Positions 17,741 through 25,123 are shown, numbered from the stretch's first letter. The stretch is 64,000 nucleotides of DNA from Haloterrigena salifodinae (GCF_003977755.1 NZ_RQWN01000001.1:1547876-1611875), one strand, 5' to 3'. Notes: generated by a model not told the origin, from the letters alone. Translations and numbers: made by a program.

Positions 17741-17910
17741 CCGTTGGTCGAAATACCAGAAGGGGATTCCGTTCACATCTATAATTTGGACTGTTTATCG
17801 AGTATACGCAGCAGATAGCATACAGAGATTCGATGACTTCTTTACTTATCTTCGGAGATAGCAACGGTAATCCTTACATAGTTTAGCCATAACTGCGCAC
17901 TATAGGCTAT

Positions 17911-18461
17911 CATACATTCGAGGTTGAACAGGCTGAGAAGCTAGAAGATGCGGTGTCTCGTTACCGGTATCTCTCTGCGGAAGAACTCCTTTGAGGAGTC
18001 TTTCCATCAGACAGGGAGGTTATGGCTGATCTTGGAAGCAGGACGGGCTTCTATACTGACAATCTCGCTCCGCACGTAGGCAGGTGTATGCTGTCGACGT
18101 ACAGGAAGCGATGCACGACTACTATCGTGAAAAAGGCGTGCCGGAGAACGTTGAACTCATCACAGCAGAAATCAGTGACCTCCCGTTCGACACCAGCTTT
18201 CTCAACGTAGCAGTTTCGACGATGACCGATCACGAGTTCGCCGGTCCAGATGCACTGCGAGAACTCGGACGGGCCATTCATCCGGGTGATCGTCTCGTTA
18301 TCGCTGACTGGTCAGCCGAAGGACTTGGAGAAACAGGTCCGCCCCTGGACGTACGATTTGCTGCCGAAGAGACAGCCTCCTCGCTCCAAGATCATGGCTT
18401 CAAAATTCGACATCAAGCGACACGAACTGAGACGTTCATTCTCGTCGGCGTTCGAGAATAG
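17911..18461 (+). pseudogene. Broken SAM-dependent class I methyltransferase
   Basis: Conceptual translation runs FEVEQAEKLEDAVSRYRYL, then an in-frame TGA at 17992-17994, then GVFPSDREVMADLGSRTG, then a one-base frameshift near 18082-18084, then YAVDVQEAMHDYYREKG to the stop at 18461. The second part keeps LPFDTSFLNVAVSTMTDHEF and DRLVIADWSAEG, typical of haloarchaeal class I methyltransferases. Motif I, normally DLGSGTG, has Arg in place of a Gly. No ATG is visible at the expected 5' end. So there are a nonsense codon, a frameshift and a lost key glycine; the gene is probably dead, unless the frameshift is a sequencing error. Confidence 0.82.
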
Positions 18462-18466
18462 AGAGA

Positions 18467-18871
18467 TTAGCTTTTGACGGTCGGCGGCTGACTGGACGTG
18501 TCGCCGTATTTTTCGCTGAATTCGCCGATGAGCTGACCCATTTGTGCGTACCAGTCGTTGAGCATCCGCTGCATCTCCTGAGCGATCTCGTCAGCGTCTC
18601 GCGGGAGATAGACGTGATAGTACCCGCCTTGATCGTAGTTGACCTGCTCTTTCTGAATGAACCCGGCCTGCATCAACCGCTTGACGGACCGGTAGGCAGT
18701 CGACCGCTCACGGTCGATTTCATCTGCAATTTCGTCGACGGTGAGCGGCTCGCTGGCTTCGTTCAGTAATTGGAACACGTCTTTGTCGATTTCTTTGAGA
18801 TTGTGGAAACACTCCAGTAGGCCCTCACACTGCATATCCTGCCGAAGCATTTCACTCATCGAGTCAGGCAT
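18467..18871 (-). CDS. TrmB/MarR-like winged-helix regulator with two N-terminal cysteines
   Basis: 134 aa. A winged helix spans about residues 30-90 (DVFQLLNEASEPLTVDEIA, STAYRSVKRLMQAGFIQKEQ), followed by a helical dimerisation tail (IAQEMQRMLNDWYAQMGQL). Cys15 and Cys21 lie in the first helix, six residues apart. It resembles haloarchaeal regulators found beside sulfane-sulfur genes. Its promoter carries the TTTGCATAGT and GCACAATACT elements that recur before the rhodanese-MBL operon, so it may control both. Persulfide sensing through the two cysteines, as in the unrelated BigR and CstR, is inference. ATG 18871; later ATGs at 18859 and 18847 are possible. Confidence 0.82.
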   Translation of the reverse strand: MPDSMSEMLRQDMQCEGLLECFHNLKEIDKDVFQLLNEASEPLTVDEIADEIDRERSTAYRSVKRLMQAGFIQKEQVNYDQGGYYHVYLPRDADEIAQEMQRMLNDWYAQMGQLIGEFSEKYGDTSSQPPTVKS

Positions 18872-18908
18872 CAGTTACCGGTACTAGATGCTTGTCACTC
18901 AAAAGTAT

Positions 18909-18930
18909 TTGCATAGTTAGCACAATACTG
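18909..18930. promoter_or_regulatory. Operator-like pair TTTGCATAGT / GCACAATACT (2-nt gap)
   Basis: TTTGCATAGT (about 18909-18918) and GCACAATACT (about 18920-18929) are separated by about 2 nt upstream of the regulator (minus strand). The same two 10-mers occur near 22803-22834 with a 12-nt gap. The pair overlaps or abuts the presumed TATA region, a location suited to a repressor. Confidence 0.55.
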
Positions 18931-19157
18931 TTACCATCTATGACGACACGAGCCGACACCGTGTTCCGATTCGCTCCTGCCGAAATACATAGCGCGAATG
19001 TGGCACGAGGGTCAGCCCGAGTTGCGAAGGTAGTGATTGCTCAATCCAAGGTGCGTAGTCAGCAAGTCGAGAGCTATCAAGAGCGGATTGGCGAAGTCGT
19101 TCGTCACTGGCACATTGCTCTATAGGGGGTTTTTACAGCCAACGCGACATCGTTCGA

Positions 19158-19820
19158 ATGATGGCTACTGAGGCTACCTTTACCGTTCCATCCAATCAAT
19201 TCCCCCTCGGAACCGTGTTCGCACAACTGCCGGACGTGACGGTCGAACTAGAGCGACTGATTCCGTCGCGTGACGTGGTGATCCCCTACTTCTGGGTTCG
19301 AGGAACGGAAGTTGAGGACATTGAGGGAGCGTTTTCTGACCACCCGGGCATAAAGCAAATCCAACTCGTCGATTTCGTCGAGGATGAGTATCTACTGCGT
19401 GTCGAGTGGTCACTCGAATACAACGATGTGCTAAGCGTACTGACCGAGACAGACATCCCGCTCATCAAAGCGACCGGCACGAACCAACAGTGGACATTCG
19501 ACATTCGCGGGGACACGCGAAGCGATATTGCAACCTTTCATTCTCGCTGTCGAGAGGTCGAAATTCCGGTCACGCTGACGGAATTGCACGCAATGACGCC
19601 GGTTGAGACCGAAACCGAGGCAGCACTCACTGAGACGCAACAAGATGCACTGGCACTCGCTTACGAGCGTGGGTACTTTGAATCCCCGCGTAAGATAACG
19701 ATGAAAGAACTCGGCGACAAACTCGGAATTTCTCAGCAAGCCGTCGGATCTCGACTCCGCCGTGGGATGAAAAACATCCTCGGAAGCACCCTTCTCGGTA
19801 CGGAGAATTCGAGTCAATAA
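19158..19820 (+). CDS. HTH_10 (bacterio-opsin activator-like) transcription regulator
   Basis: 220 aa. The N-terminal domain (about 1-150) has FTVPSNQFPLGTVFAQLPDV and IKQIQLVDFVEDEYLLRVEW, as in Bat-type sensors. The C-terminal HTH_10 is LTETQQDALALAYERGYFESPRK, then LGDKLGISQQAVGSRLRRG. It binds DNA and is common beside haloarchaeal stress or metabolic genes. The start is one of two adjacent ATGs (19158, 19161). A TTTTTACA box about 19131-19138 sits 20-27 nt upstream, consistent with a leaderless message. It is followed 79 nt later by a response regulator in the same direction. Confidence 0.9.
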   Translation: MMATEATFTVPSNQFPLGTVFAQLPDVTVELERLIPSRDVVIPYFWVRGTEVEDIEGAFSDHPGIKQIQLVDFVEDEYLLRVEWSLEYNDVLSVLTETDIPLIKATGTNQQWTFDIRGDTRSDIATFHSRCREVEIPVTLTELHAMTPVETETEAALTETQQDALALAYERGYFESPRKITMKELGDKLGISQQAVGSRLRRGMKNILGSTLLGTENSSQ

Positions 19821-19899
19821 ACCGTATAAAAGGCCGTTGTATAATAAAAAGTAGCGCTGACAGTGTTTCCCGGTCAAGAAGGCTACATTCAGACGTAGA

Positions 19900-20340
19900 A
19901 TGGGAGATCAAACTGTGAAAACACCAAACTATTCTGACTCTCTGGGTAGAGTAAATGATCTCCTGCTTGTGGAGGATAACCCGGCTGATATTCGCTTCGT
20001 CGAGGAGGCGATCAACAATTCCTCACTCGATGTGACAGTCCATAGTGTCTCGACGAGTGCTGCAGGTGTGGATTTCATTCACCAGCGAGGAGAGTACACA
20101 GATGCACTCGAACCCGACCTCGTGTTTCTCGACTGGAATCTCCAACGAACGACTGGGAGAGAAGTATTAACGGCTATCGAGGATGATTGCTCTCATATCC
20201 CGATAGTGATACTAACTGGATCAAAAGCGAAGTTGGAGACCGACCATCTGCCCTCGACGAAAGCGGAGTTAATGAAGGAAAAACCGACCGATCCCGACGG
20301 ATACATCGAAATCATTTGTTCGATAGCTCCAAGTCAATAA
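19900..20340 (+). CDS. Single-domain response regulator (CheY/Rcp1-like)
   Basis: 146 aa receiver domain. LLLVEDNPADIRFVEEAI holds the acidic pocket (Glu-Asp), LVFLDWNL holds the phospho-acceptor Asp, VILTGS the conserved Thr, and MKEKPTD the conserved Lys. The longer loop LQRTTGREVL resembles Rcp1-type regulators that pair with hybrid or phytochrome-type kinases. There is no output domain and no kinase nearby, so its partner is unknown. The N-terminal 18 residues are polar and may be leader-like; later in-frame ATGs are absent. Ends just before a 7-bp stem-loop. Confidence 0.9.
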   Translation: MGDQTVKTPNYSDSLGRVNDLLLVEDNPADIRFVEEAINNSSLDVTVHSVSTSAAGVDFIHQRGEYTDALEPDLVFLDWNLQRTTGREVLTAIEDDCSHIPIVILTGSKAKLETDHLPSTKAELMKEKPTDPDGYIEIICSIAPSQ

Positions 20341-20367
20341 GCAGGTCTACTGAGCGGCTGGCACAGA

Positions 20368-20384
20368 TGTTTCGTAGCGAAACA
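20368..20384 (+). terminator. Small stem-loop after the response regulator
   Basis: TGTTTCG (20368-20374) and CGAAACA (20378-20384) form a perfect 7-bp stem with a TAG loop, 28 nt beyond the stop codon. It could mark the end of the rightward transcript. No T run follows. Confidence 0.4.
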
Positions 20385-20621
20385 AACGAAGCCGTCGTGC
20401 TGAGCTGATTCTCTATATGCAGCACGCGATTCTTGGCAGCCATCGGATAGATCGACGGCTCTGCTGGTACCTCTCTCGCCGATACTGAACGTGAGTTTCG
20501 ACCCTAATTCTGAATACAGAAACCGTATTACCAACTACTGGTATCAAACGACTCAATACCGAGCGAGTCACTCCGTTCTCTGATCACCCAATATCAGGTG
20601 ATTCTGTGGGAGCATCGATAG
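20385..20621. other. Intergenic stretch with 6-bp stem-loop, no gene
   Basis: A/T-richer than the host flanks. ATCACC (20583-20588) and GGTGAT (20597-20602) form a stem with an 8-nt loop, 20 nt beyond the stop of the leftward YedE-type gene, where it may act as a terminator. I see no convincing reading frame or repeat otherwise. Confidence 0.4.
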
Positions 20622-21092
20622 TTAGCTGGAAGCGGTTTCGGTCACGTCGTCGGTCGTGCTCGAGCGAAGCGCTCGCCAGTAGCCCTGTGCGTACGCGCCG
20701 ATGAACATCCCGACGACCGCCCACAGGATCGGATAGTTACCGATACCGACGCTCGCGTAGGCAGCCCCTGGACAGATTCCCGAGAGACCCCAGCCGACAC
20801 CAAAGATCGCCCCGCCGACGACGACGTTGCGGTCGAATTCTTTCACTCGGCGCGTGTACTCGCTGGCCGTCAACGGCGCCCGATCGAGATACCCGGTGGC
20901 GACGGCGAACGTGATCCCGGTCACGATGGCTGCACCACCCATGACGAACAAGAGGCCAAAGTCCTCGAACTGGAGGAAGTCCAGTACGACCTCAGGGCGA
21001 GCCATGCCGCTGATCGCGAGGCCGAAGCCGAAGATCAGCCCGCCCACGTAGATTATCGGCATGAACAGCGGGCTACGGTGGGTACCGCTCAT
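20622..21092 (-). CDS. YeeE/YedE half-transporter B (PmpB-like)
   Basis: 156 aa, four membrane helices. YVGGLIFGFGLAISGMARPE and FGVGWGLSGICPGAAYASVG are the paired GxxxGxGxGxxxG-type motifs of YeeE/YedE thiosulfate and sulfane-sulfur importers; the Cys of SGICPGA is the expected relay residue. In TsuA-type proteins both halves are one chain. Here the partner half is the upstream gene, whose stop overlaps this ATG as ATGA, so equal synthesis is likely. It forms an operon with the rhodanese-MBL gene, like PmpA/PmpB in BigR operons of bacteria. Confidence 0.9.
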   Translation of the reverse strand: MSGTHRSPLFMPIIYVGGLIFGFGLAISGMARPEVVLDFLQFEDFGLLFVMGGAAIVTGITFAVATGYLDRAPLTASEYTRRVKEFDRNVVVGGAIFGVGWGLSGICPGAAYASVGIGNYPILWAVVGMFIGAYAQGYWRALRSSTTDDVTETASS

Positions 21093-21583
21093 GGTGCCAC
21101 CCCCATTGCCTGTACGAGCTGGGCCGTCCCGATCGCGAAAGCGAGGAACGTCGCCACGTTCACGAAGGAGGTGTTCGAGAGCGAACCGACACCGCAGACG
21201 CCGTGGCCAGACGTGCACCCTTTGCCGAGGCGCGTCCCGACGCCGACGAGGACGCCGCCGCCAAGGAGCCGCCACCACTGGACCTCCGTCGTCCAGATCC
21301 CGCCCTGGAAGAGGACTGCGTACACGGCGGCACCGCTGACGATGCCCGCTGTGAATACGAGTCGCCAGTCTCGCGACTGGACGTACTTGAACCGGTTGAA
21401 CCGGGGCACGTCGGAGACGTACGACAGCGTCGACTCGAGGAACGTGCTCGCACCGGCAATGATCCCTGTGGCGAGGTAGATGACTGCGGCGCCGAGCCCG
21501 ACGAGCAGTCCACCGAGGAGATACGGGAGGACCCCTCGCGGGAAGAATTCACCGAGCGCGAGCAGTGGTGTAAGTTCGCTCAT
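21089..21583 (-). CDS. YeeE/YedE half-transporter A (PmpA-like)
   Basis: 164 aa with about four or five membrane helices. The conserved segments are LLGGLLVGLGAAVIYLATG, and GVGTRLGKGCTSGHGVCG, which carries two cysteines and matches the sulfur-transfer site of the family. A mid-chain loop (YVSDVPRFNRFKYVQ) is also typical. It begins 1 nt after the stop of the rhodanese-MBL gene and overlaps the next half-transporter gene, so the three form a tight operon. It likely imports thiosulfate or another sulfane-sulfur compound across the cytoplasmic membrane. Confidence 0.92.
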   Translation of the reverse strand: MSELTPLLALGEFFPRGVLPYLLGGLLVGLGAAVIYLATGIIAGASTFLESTLSYVSDVPRFNRFKYVQSRDWRLVFTAGIVSGAAVYAVLFQGGIWTTEVQWWRLLGGGVLVGVGTRLGKGCTSGHGVCGVGSLSNTSFVNVATFLAFAIGTAQLVQAMGVAP

Positions 21584-21584
21584 C

Positions 21585-22766
21585 TTAGTTCGTTAGCGCC
21601 TCCTCGCTCGCCGCACAGTTGTTCGGTCCGAGTTCGAGCTCGAACGCTTCTTCGTCGTCGGGCGATTCCCGACCGAGGTTGGTGGCGATGATTTCTTCGT
21701 AGTTTGCGGGTCGCGGCGGCATGTCCGAGACGATGAACTCGACGAATGACGCTTCGTCCATCGACAGTGCGTCCATCGTGCCTCGCAGTTCACCGAGTAC
21801 AGCGGTGTACGTGCCGTCCTCGTTCGGCGTTGCGGAATCGCTGAAGTGTGCAGGTGCGATGATCGTATCGTCAGAATGCGTCAACACTTTCTCGGTGAGC
21901 GATTCGTAGAGCGTCCTCGCGGTGTCTCGAGCTGCGTCGGGATCTTCGAGGTCAGGGCGTGCGACGCTTTCGGTGAACAGTCCGTCCCCGGTAAACAGGA
22001 CGTTCCCAACCTTGTATGCGGTCATTCCCGTCGTGTGGCCGGGCGTGTGATACACGTCGATCTCGATGTCGCCGACTGTGAGCGCGTCCCCGTCTTCGAT
22101 GGTTTCGTACTGGCGGTCGTACTCGACGCCGCGCGCCGCAGCCGCTTCGGGCATGATCGCAGTTGCCTCTGTCTGCTCGGCGACCGCCCGTATTCCAGAG
22201 ATATGATCTGCGTGAACGTGCGTGTCGATCGCGTACGAGAGTTCTGCACCGAGATTTCGAACGTCCTGGATATAGTCGTCAGTGAACGCCCGTAGCGGGT
22301 CGATGACTGCGGCTTCACCGTTCGAGACGACGAGGTACGCGAGACACCCGCTGGACGGACGCTGGTACTGTGCAATCGTCGCGTCGATGTCGACGTTGAG
22401 TTCAGTGTATTCGTAGATACGCGCCCAGCCCTTCATTCCGCGTTCGAGGTGGTTGACGTCGTATCCCTCCTCCTCCAGGTTTTCGGCCACCATCTCGCTG
22501 GAACCGCCCTTCGCACACAGGACTGTGATCTTCTGTTCTTCGGGAAGCGCTGCGAGAAGGTCCCGCGGAATCCCGTCGAGCAGCTGGAAATAGGGGTAAT
22601 TCACGATCTCGACGGTCTCGCCCTCGATATGCCACTCGTCGAAGTCACCTTCCGAGCGCGCGTCGAGGATAAAGACGTTCTCGCCGCTGTCAATCCGCTC
22701 TTTCAGTTGTTTCGGTGTGATCGATTCGACGTTTTCCTCAGTGCCGGGACGGTCTTCTTCGCTCAT
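21585..22766 (-). CDS. Rhodanese-MBL fusion, persulfide-dioxygenase-like (second paralog)
   Basis: 393 aa, the same order as the paralog at 16.6 kb. The rhodanese domain has VFILDARSEGDFDEW and VLCAKGGSSEM with active Cys. The MBL domain has DTHVHADHISGIRAV, YHTPGHTTGMTAY and FTGDGLFTESVARPDL. The C-terminal tail ELGPNNCAA carries a conserved Cys near the end. The two proteins differ widely outside motifs, so they are old paralogs, not recent copies. It is the first gene of an operon with two YeeE/YedE halves, an arrangement like the BigR operon. It likely oxidises persulfide delivered by import. A GAGGGGG element before ATG 22766 could be a ribosome binding site. Confidence 0.94.
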   Translation of the reverse strand: MSEEDRPGTEENVESITPKQLKERIDSGENVFILDARSEGDFDEWHIEGETVEIVNYPYFQLLDGIPRDLLAALPEEQKITVLCAKGGSSEMVAENLEEEGYDVNHLERGMKGWARIYEYTELNVDIDATIAQYQRPSSGCLAYLVVSNGEAAVIDPLRAFTDDYIQDVRNLGAELSYAIDTHVHADHISGIRAVAEQTEATAIMPEAAAARGVEYDRQYETIEDGDALTVGDIEIDVYHTPGHTTGMTAYKVGNVLFTGDGLFTESVARPDLEDPDAARDTARTLYESLTEKVLTHSDDTIIAPAHFSDSATPNEDGTYTAVLGELRGTMDALSMDEASFVEFIVSDMPPRPANYEEIIATNLGRESPDDEEAFELELGPNNCAASEEALTN

Positions 22767-22802
22767 CGTTATCCCCCTCTACTAACGGCTCGTCAATAAG
22801 GC

Positions 22803-22834
22803 TTTGCATAGTAATTCTATATTCGCACAATACT
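22803..22834. promoter_or_regulatory. Operator-like pair TTTGCATAGT / GCACAATACT (12-nt gap)
   Basis: TTTGCATAGT (22803-22812) and GCACAATACT (22825-22834) lie about 40-70 nt upstream of the rhodanese-MBL operon start. The same 10-mers occur near 18909-18930 with a 2-nt gap. The 10-bp difference is one helical turn, so a dimeric regulator could bind both. Confidence 0.6.
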
Positions 22835-22872
22835 ATATTTGGATAATGGGGCCGAAATGCCGTATTTCGGCC

Positions 22873-22956
22873 AGTATTGTGTCTGTATAGTCTTGTAGTA
22901 ATGCCCAACATATGGGCCACTGCCGACACATTTTTATTGTGGCCATCAGTATTGGG
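22873..22956 (+). promoter_or_regulatory. tusA promoter region with AGTATTG motifs
   Basis: AGTATTGTG (22873-22881) and AGTATTGGG (22948-22956) flank a TTTTTATT box (22931-22938) that lies 35-42 nt before the tusA ATG. The AGTATTG core is the reverse complement of the CAATACT motif before the other island genes. Confidence 0.5.
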
Positions 22957-22972
22957 TGGTGTAGTCAATATC

Positions 22973-23215
22973 ATGACTGAGTACGAAATCACCGAGACGC
23001 TCGACGTGAAGGGACAGAATTGCCCGATGCCGGTCGTCAAGACGAAGCAGAACATCGACGGACTCGGGGCAGGCGAGGTTCTGGAAGTCTTGGCAACTGA
23101 CCCCGGGAGTATGAGTGACATCGCTGGTTGGGCGGAGACGACCGAGGGTGTGGAGCTCGTCGACCAGGATGAGGGTGACGACGTCTTCACCCACTACGTT
23201 CGCAAGACGGAGTAA
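22973..23215 (+). CDS. tusA: TusA-family sulfur carrier protein
   Basis: 80 aa. The motif LDVKGQNCPMPVVKTKQ (CPxP) contains the persulfide-carrying Cys. GEVLEVLATDPGSMSDIAGW and the C-terminal strand complete the two-layer alpha/beta TusA fold. It moves sulfane sulfur between sulfurtransferases in the cytoplasm. ATG 22973 is favoured over upstream in-frame starts because the TusA domain begins at MTEYEITETLDV. It is the first of three closely spaced genes (4 nt to the DsrE-like gene) and is divergent from the rhodanese-MBL operon. Confidence 0.95.
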   Translation: MTEYEITETLDVKGQNCPMPVVKTKQNIDGLGAGEVLEVLATDPGSMSDIAGWAETTEGVELVDQDEGDDVFTHYVRKTE

Positions 23216-23219
23216 GAGA

Positions 23220-23804
23220 ATGCGTACGGACACCCCACAGACGCCCACCGCTGACGACGAACCGCTGAGTCGAGCAGAACTCGAGGAGCGAATTACGGAA
23301 CTCGAGGACCGGCTTAGCGATGTTGAGTCCGAGAGCGGCGATGAACAGCCGAAGATGTCGATCATCGCGACGAAGGGGACACTCGATATGGCGTACCCGC
23401 CGCTCATCCTCGCAAGTACCGCCGCCGCGTTTGGCTACGAGGTGACGGTCTTCCACACGTTTTGGGGGCTGGACATCCTCCACGAGGAGCAGTCGAAGAA
23501 CCTGAAGCTGAGTTCCGTCGGCAATCCCAATATGCAGGTCCCAAACGCGATCGCGGCGCTTCCGGGTATGGATCGCGTGACAACGAAACTGATGGAACGA
23601 CAGATCGAGGACAACGACACGGCGACGATCGAGGAACTCATCGACACCTCCCTGGAGATGGGTGTCGAGTTCCAGGCCTGTCAGATGACGATCGATCTGA
23701 TGGACTACGACGAAAACGACTTCTACAACGGTGTCACCGTCGGTGTCGGGGCAGCGACGGCGATTCAGGACATGACTGAATCCGACATTCAACTCCTCAT
23801 TTAA
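23220..23804 (+). CDS. DsrE/DsrF-like sulfur-transfer protein with N-terminal coiled coil
   Basis: 194 aa. Residues about 17-45 (SRAELEERITELEDRLSDVE) form a short coiled coil. The DsrE fold follows: SIIATKGTLDMAYPPLILAS, YEVTVFHTFWGLDILHEE, and a C-terminal GVEFQACQMTIDLM with the probable sulfur-accepting Cys. The GLDILHEE and NPNMQVPN segments are typical of the DsrE2 group. Such proteins receive persulfide from TusA or rhodanese. It lies between tusA and DUF2270, with its stop overlapping the next start (TAATG). ATG 23220 avoids overlap with tusA. Confidence 0.92.
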   Translation: MRTDTPQTPTADDEPLSRAELEERITELEDRLSDVESESGDEQPKMSIIATKGTLDMAYPPLILASTAAAFGYEVTVFHTFWGLDILHEEQSKNLKLSSVGNPNMQVPNAIAALPGMDRVTTKLMERQIEDNDTATIEELIDTSLEMGVEFQACQMTIDLMDYDENDFYNGVTVGVGAATAIQDMTESDIQLLI

Positions 23805-24505
23805 TGTCACGACCCTCAGCGAAAGAGATCGATCCCAGCGACGCAGAGCAGCGGGAACTGGGAGAAGGCCTTCTCGAGGAGGATATGGGGCCTAGTTCAG
23901 CGACTGCTCACCTCTATCGGGGCGAGATTCACCGCATGAAATTCTGGCGAGAGCGCCTCGATCGGACGACGAACTGGGCAGTTCTCGTCATCTCCGCGAT
24001 CCTCACATGGGCGTTCTCACGGCCCAGTATTCCACACTATATCATTCTCATCGGTGTGGCCACGCTCTCGGTATTCCTGCTGATCGAGGCTCGTCGGTAT
24101 CGGGGATACGACATCTGGCGAAGCAGAGTCAGGAAGTTGCAAGAAAACGTCTTCGCATACGGCCTCGACCCCTCCGCTGGATTACCTGATCCCGACTGGC
24201 GTGAAACGCTGAGTCTGGATTACCGGGAACCGACGATCAAGATCAGCACGGAGGAAGCGATAGCTCACCGTCTCCGACGGGTGTACCTGCCGCTTTTCAC
24301 CGTGTTACTCGCTGCGTGGCTCGTGCGTATCACCGCCTTCTCTCCAGAGCCGTGGGTGACAAGTGCAGCGATCGGGATGATTCCCGGGTCGATCGTGGTA
24401 GGACTTGTGACACTGTTCTATCTCGGTGCAGCTATTACTGCTGTTCGCCCTCGAACGTGGCACGCAAAGGGCGAACTGCGTTCTGAAAATCTGCGTGAAA
24501 AATGA
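23804..24505 (+). CDS. DUF2270 membrane protein
   Basis: 233 aa. An acidic N-terminal region (about 1-45) is followed by HLYRGEIHRMKFWRERLD, two helices (WAVLVISAILTWAF, YIILIGVATLSVFLLIEAR), a soluble loop, and two more helices near the C-terminus (LFTVLLAAWLVRI, GSIVVGLVTLFYLG). This is the DUF2270 family, of unknown function. It is translationally coupled to the DsrE-like gene, so a role in sulfur trafficking at the membrane is suggested. It ends 3 nt before the stop of the truncated MBL gene on the other strand, at the right edge of the island. Confidence 0.92.
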   Translation: MSRPSAKEIDPSDAEQRELGEGLLEEDMGPSSATAHLYRGEIHRMKFWRERLDRTTNWAVLVISAILTWAFSRPSIPHYIILIGVATLSVFLLIEARRYRGYDIWRSRVRKLQENVFAYGLDPSAGLPDPDWRETLSLDYREPTIKISTEEAIAHRLRRVYLPLFTVLLAAWLVRITAFSPEPWVTSAAIGMIPGSIVVGLVTLFYLGAAITAVRPRTWHAKGELRSENLREK

Positions 24506-24508
24506 GAC

Positions 24509-25123
24509 TCAAGCAGCAACTGCTAGCGGATCTTCGTTTCCGAGCATCCCGCTGGTGGTGATGATCGCGGCTTTCTGGTCGGTGATGCGCTTTCGCTGGC
24601 CGCGCGGGGACGTCGTCTCGGCCGCGTTGCCCCGATGATCGTCGACGTGGAAATCGCCCGTGTAGAGCAGCCGCGTCTCGCCGTCGTCGACGAGGACGTG
24701 CGCGCTCCCCGGGATGTGGTCCGCGTTGTAGAACGTCATCTCGTGGCCGGCCGCCTCGAACGTCTCCCGGTAGCCGTGGGTCTGCGAGACCTGCGTGACG
24801 CGCTGGACGTCCGTCTCGGCGAACGGACACTGCATCGTTCCGCCGTGGAGGTTCAGCGTGTCCCGAGCGAGCGTCAGCGTCAGTTCGGACGTCGGCGGCG
24901 TCCAGTGGATCGGCGGCTGTGCGTCGCCCGAGAGCAGCGCCGGTACGGCGCCGACGTGATCGAGATGGCCGTGGGAGACGACGATCGCCTCGGGCGTCGG
25001 TGTCTCGACGGGAAACTGCGGCGGGTTCGCCGTCAGCATCCCGAAATCGAGCAGCAGGGTGTCGTTCACGAGGATCGCGCTGCGACCCACCTCGCGAGCG
25101 CCGCCGAGCAATCGAAGCTCCAT
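24509..25123 (-). pseudogene. Truncated MBL/beta-CASP gene (second copy, internally deleted)
   Basis: 204 aa against 416 in the complete copy. The first about 155 residues, MELRLLGGAREVG to LLYTGDFHVDDHR, are intact, including SHGHLDHVG. About 140 residues of the beta-CASP region are then missing; a GQRKRITDQKAAIITTSGML segment follows, and the frame ends in unrelated NEDPLAVAA. The remaining part is G+C-rich like the chromosome, unlike the 5' half of the full copy. It is likely the original host 5' end left behind when the island entered. Nuclease activity is unlikely because key C-terminal motifs are gone. Confidence 0.88.
24543..24602 (-). repeat. Right copy of 60-bp direct repeat
   Basis: Same orientation as 13974-14033, 57 of 60 identical by eye. 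It lies directly next to the end of DUF2270, and the internal deletion of the truncated MBL gene starts on its promoter-proximal side. Confidence 0.85.

Noticed and set aside
18940..19125. 61-codon plus-strand ORF in the gap between the two regulators
   Set aside because: No recognisable domain, poor codon fit, and its start overlaps the operator-like region. The gap (18872-19157) is better explained as regulatory sequence.
13613..25123. Transposon or integrase-driven insertion of the sulfur island
   Set aside because: No transposase, integrase or terminal inverted repeat is visible between the MBL copies; duplicated-gene recombination explains the ends better.
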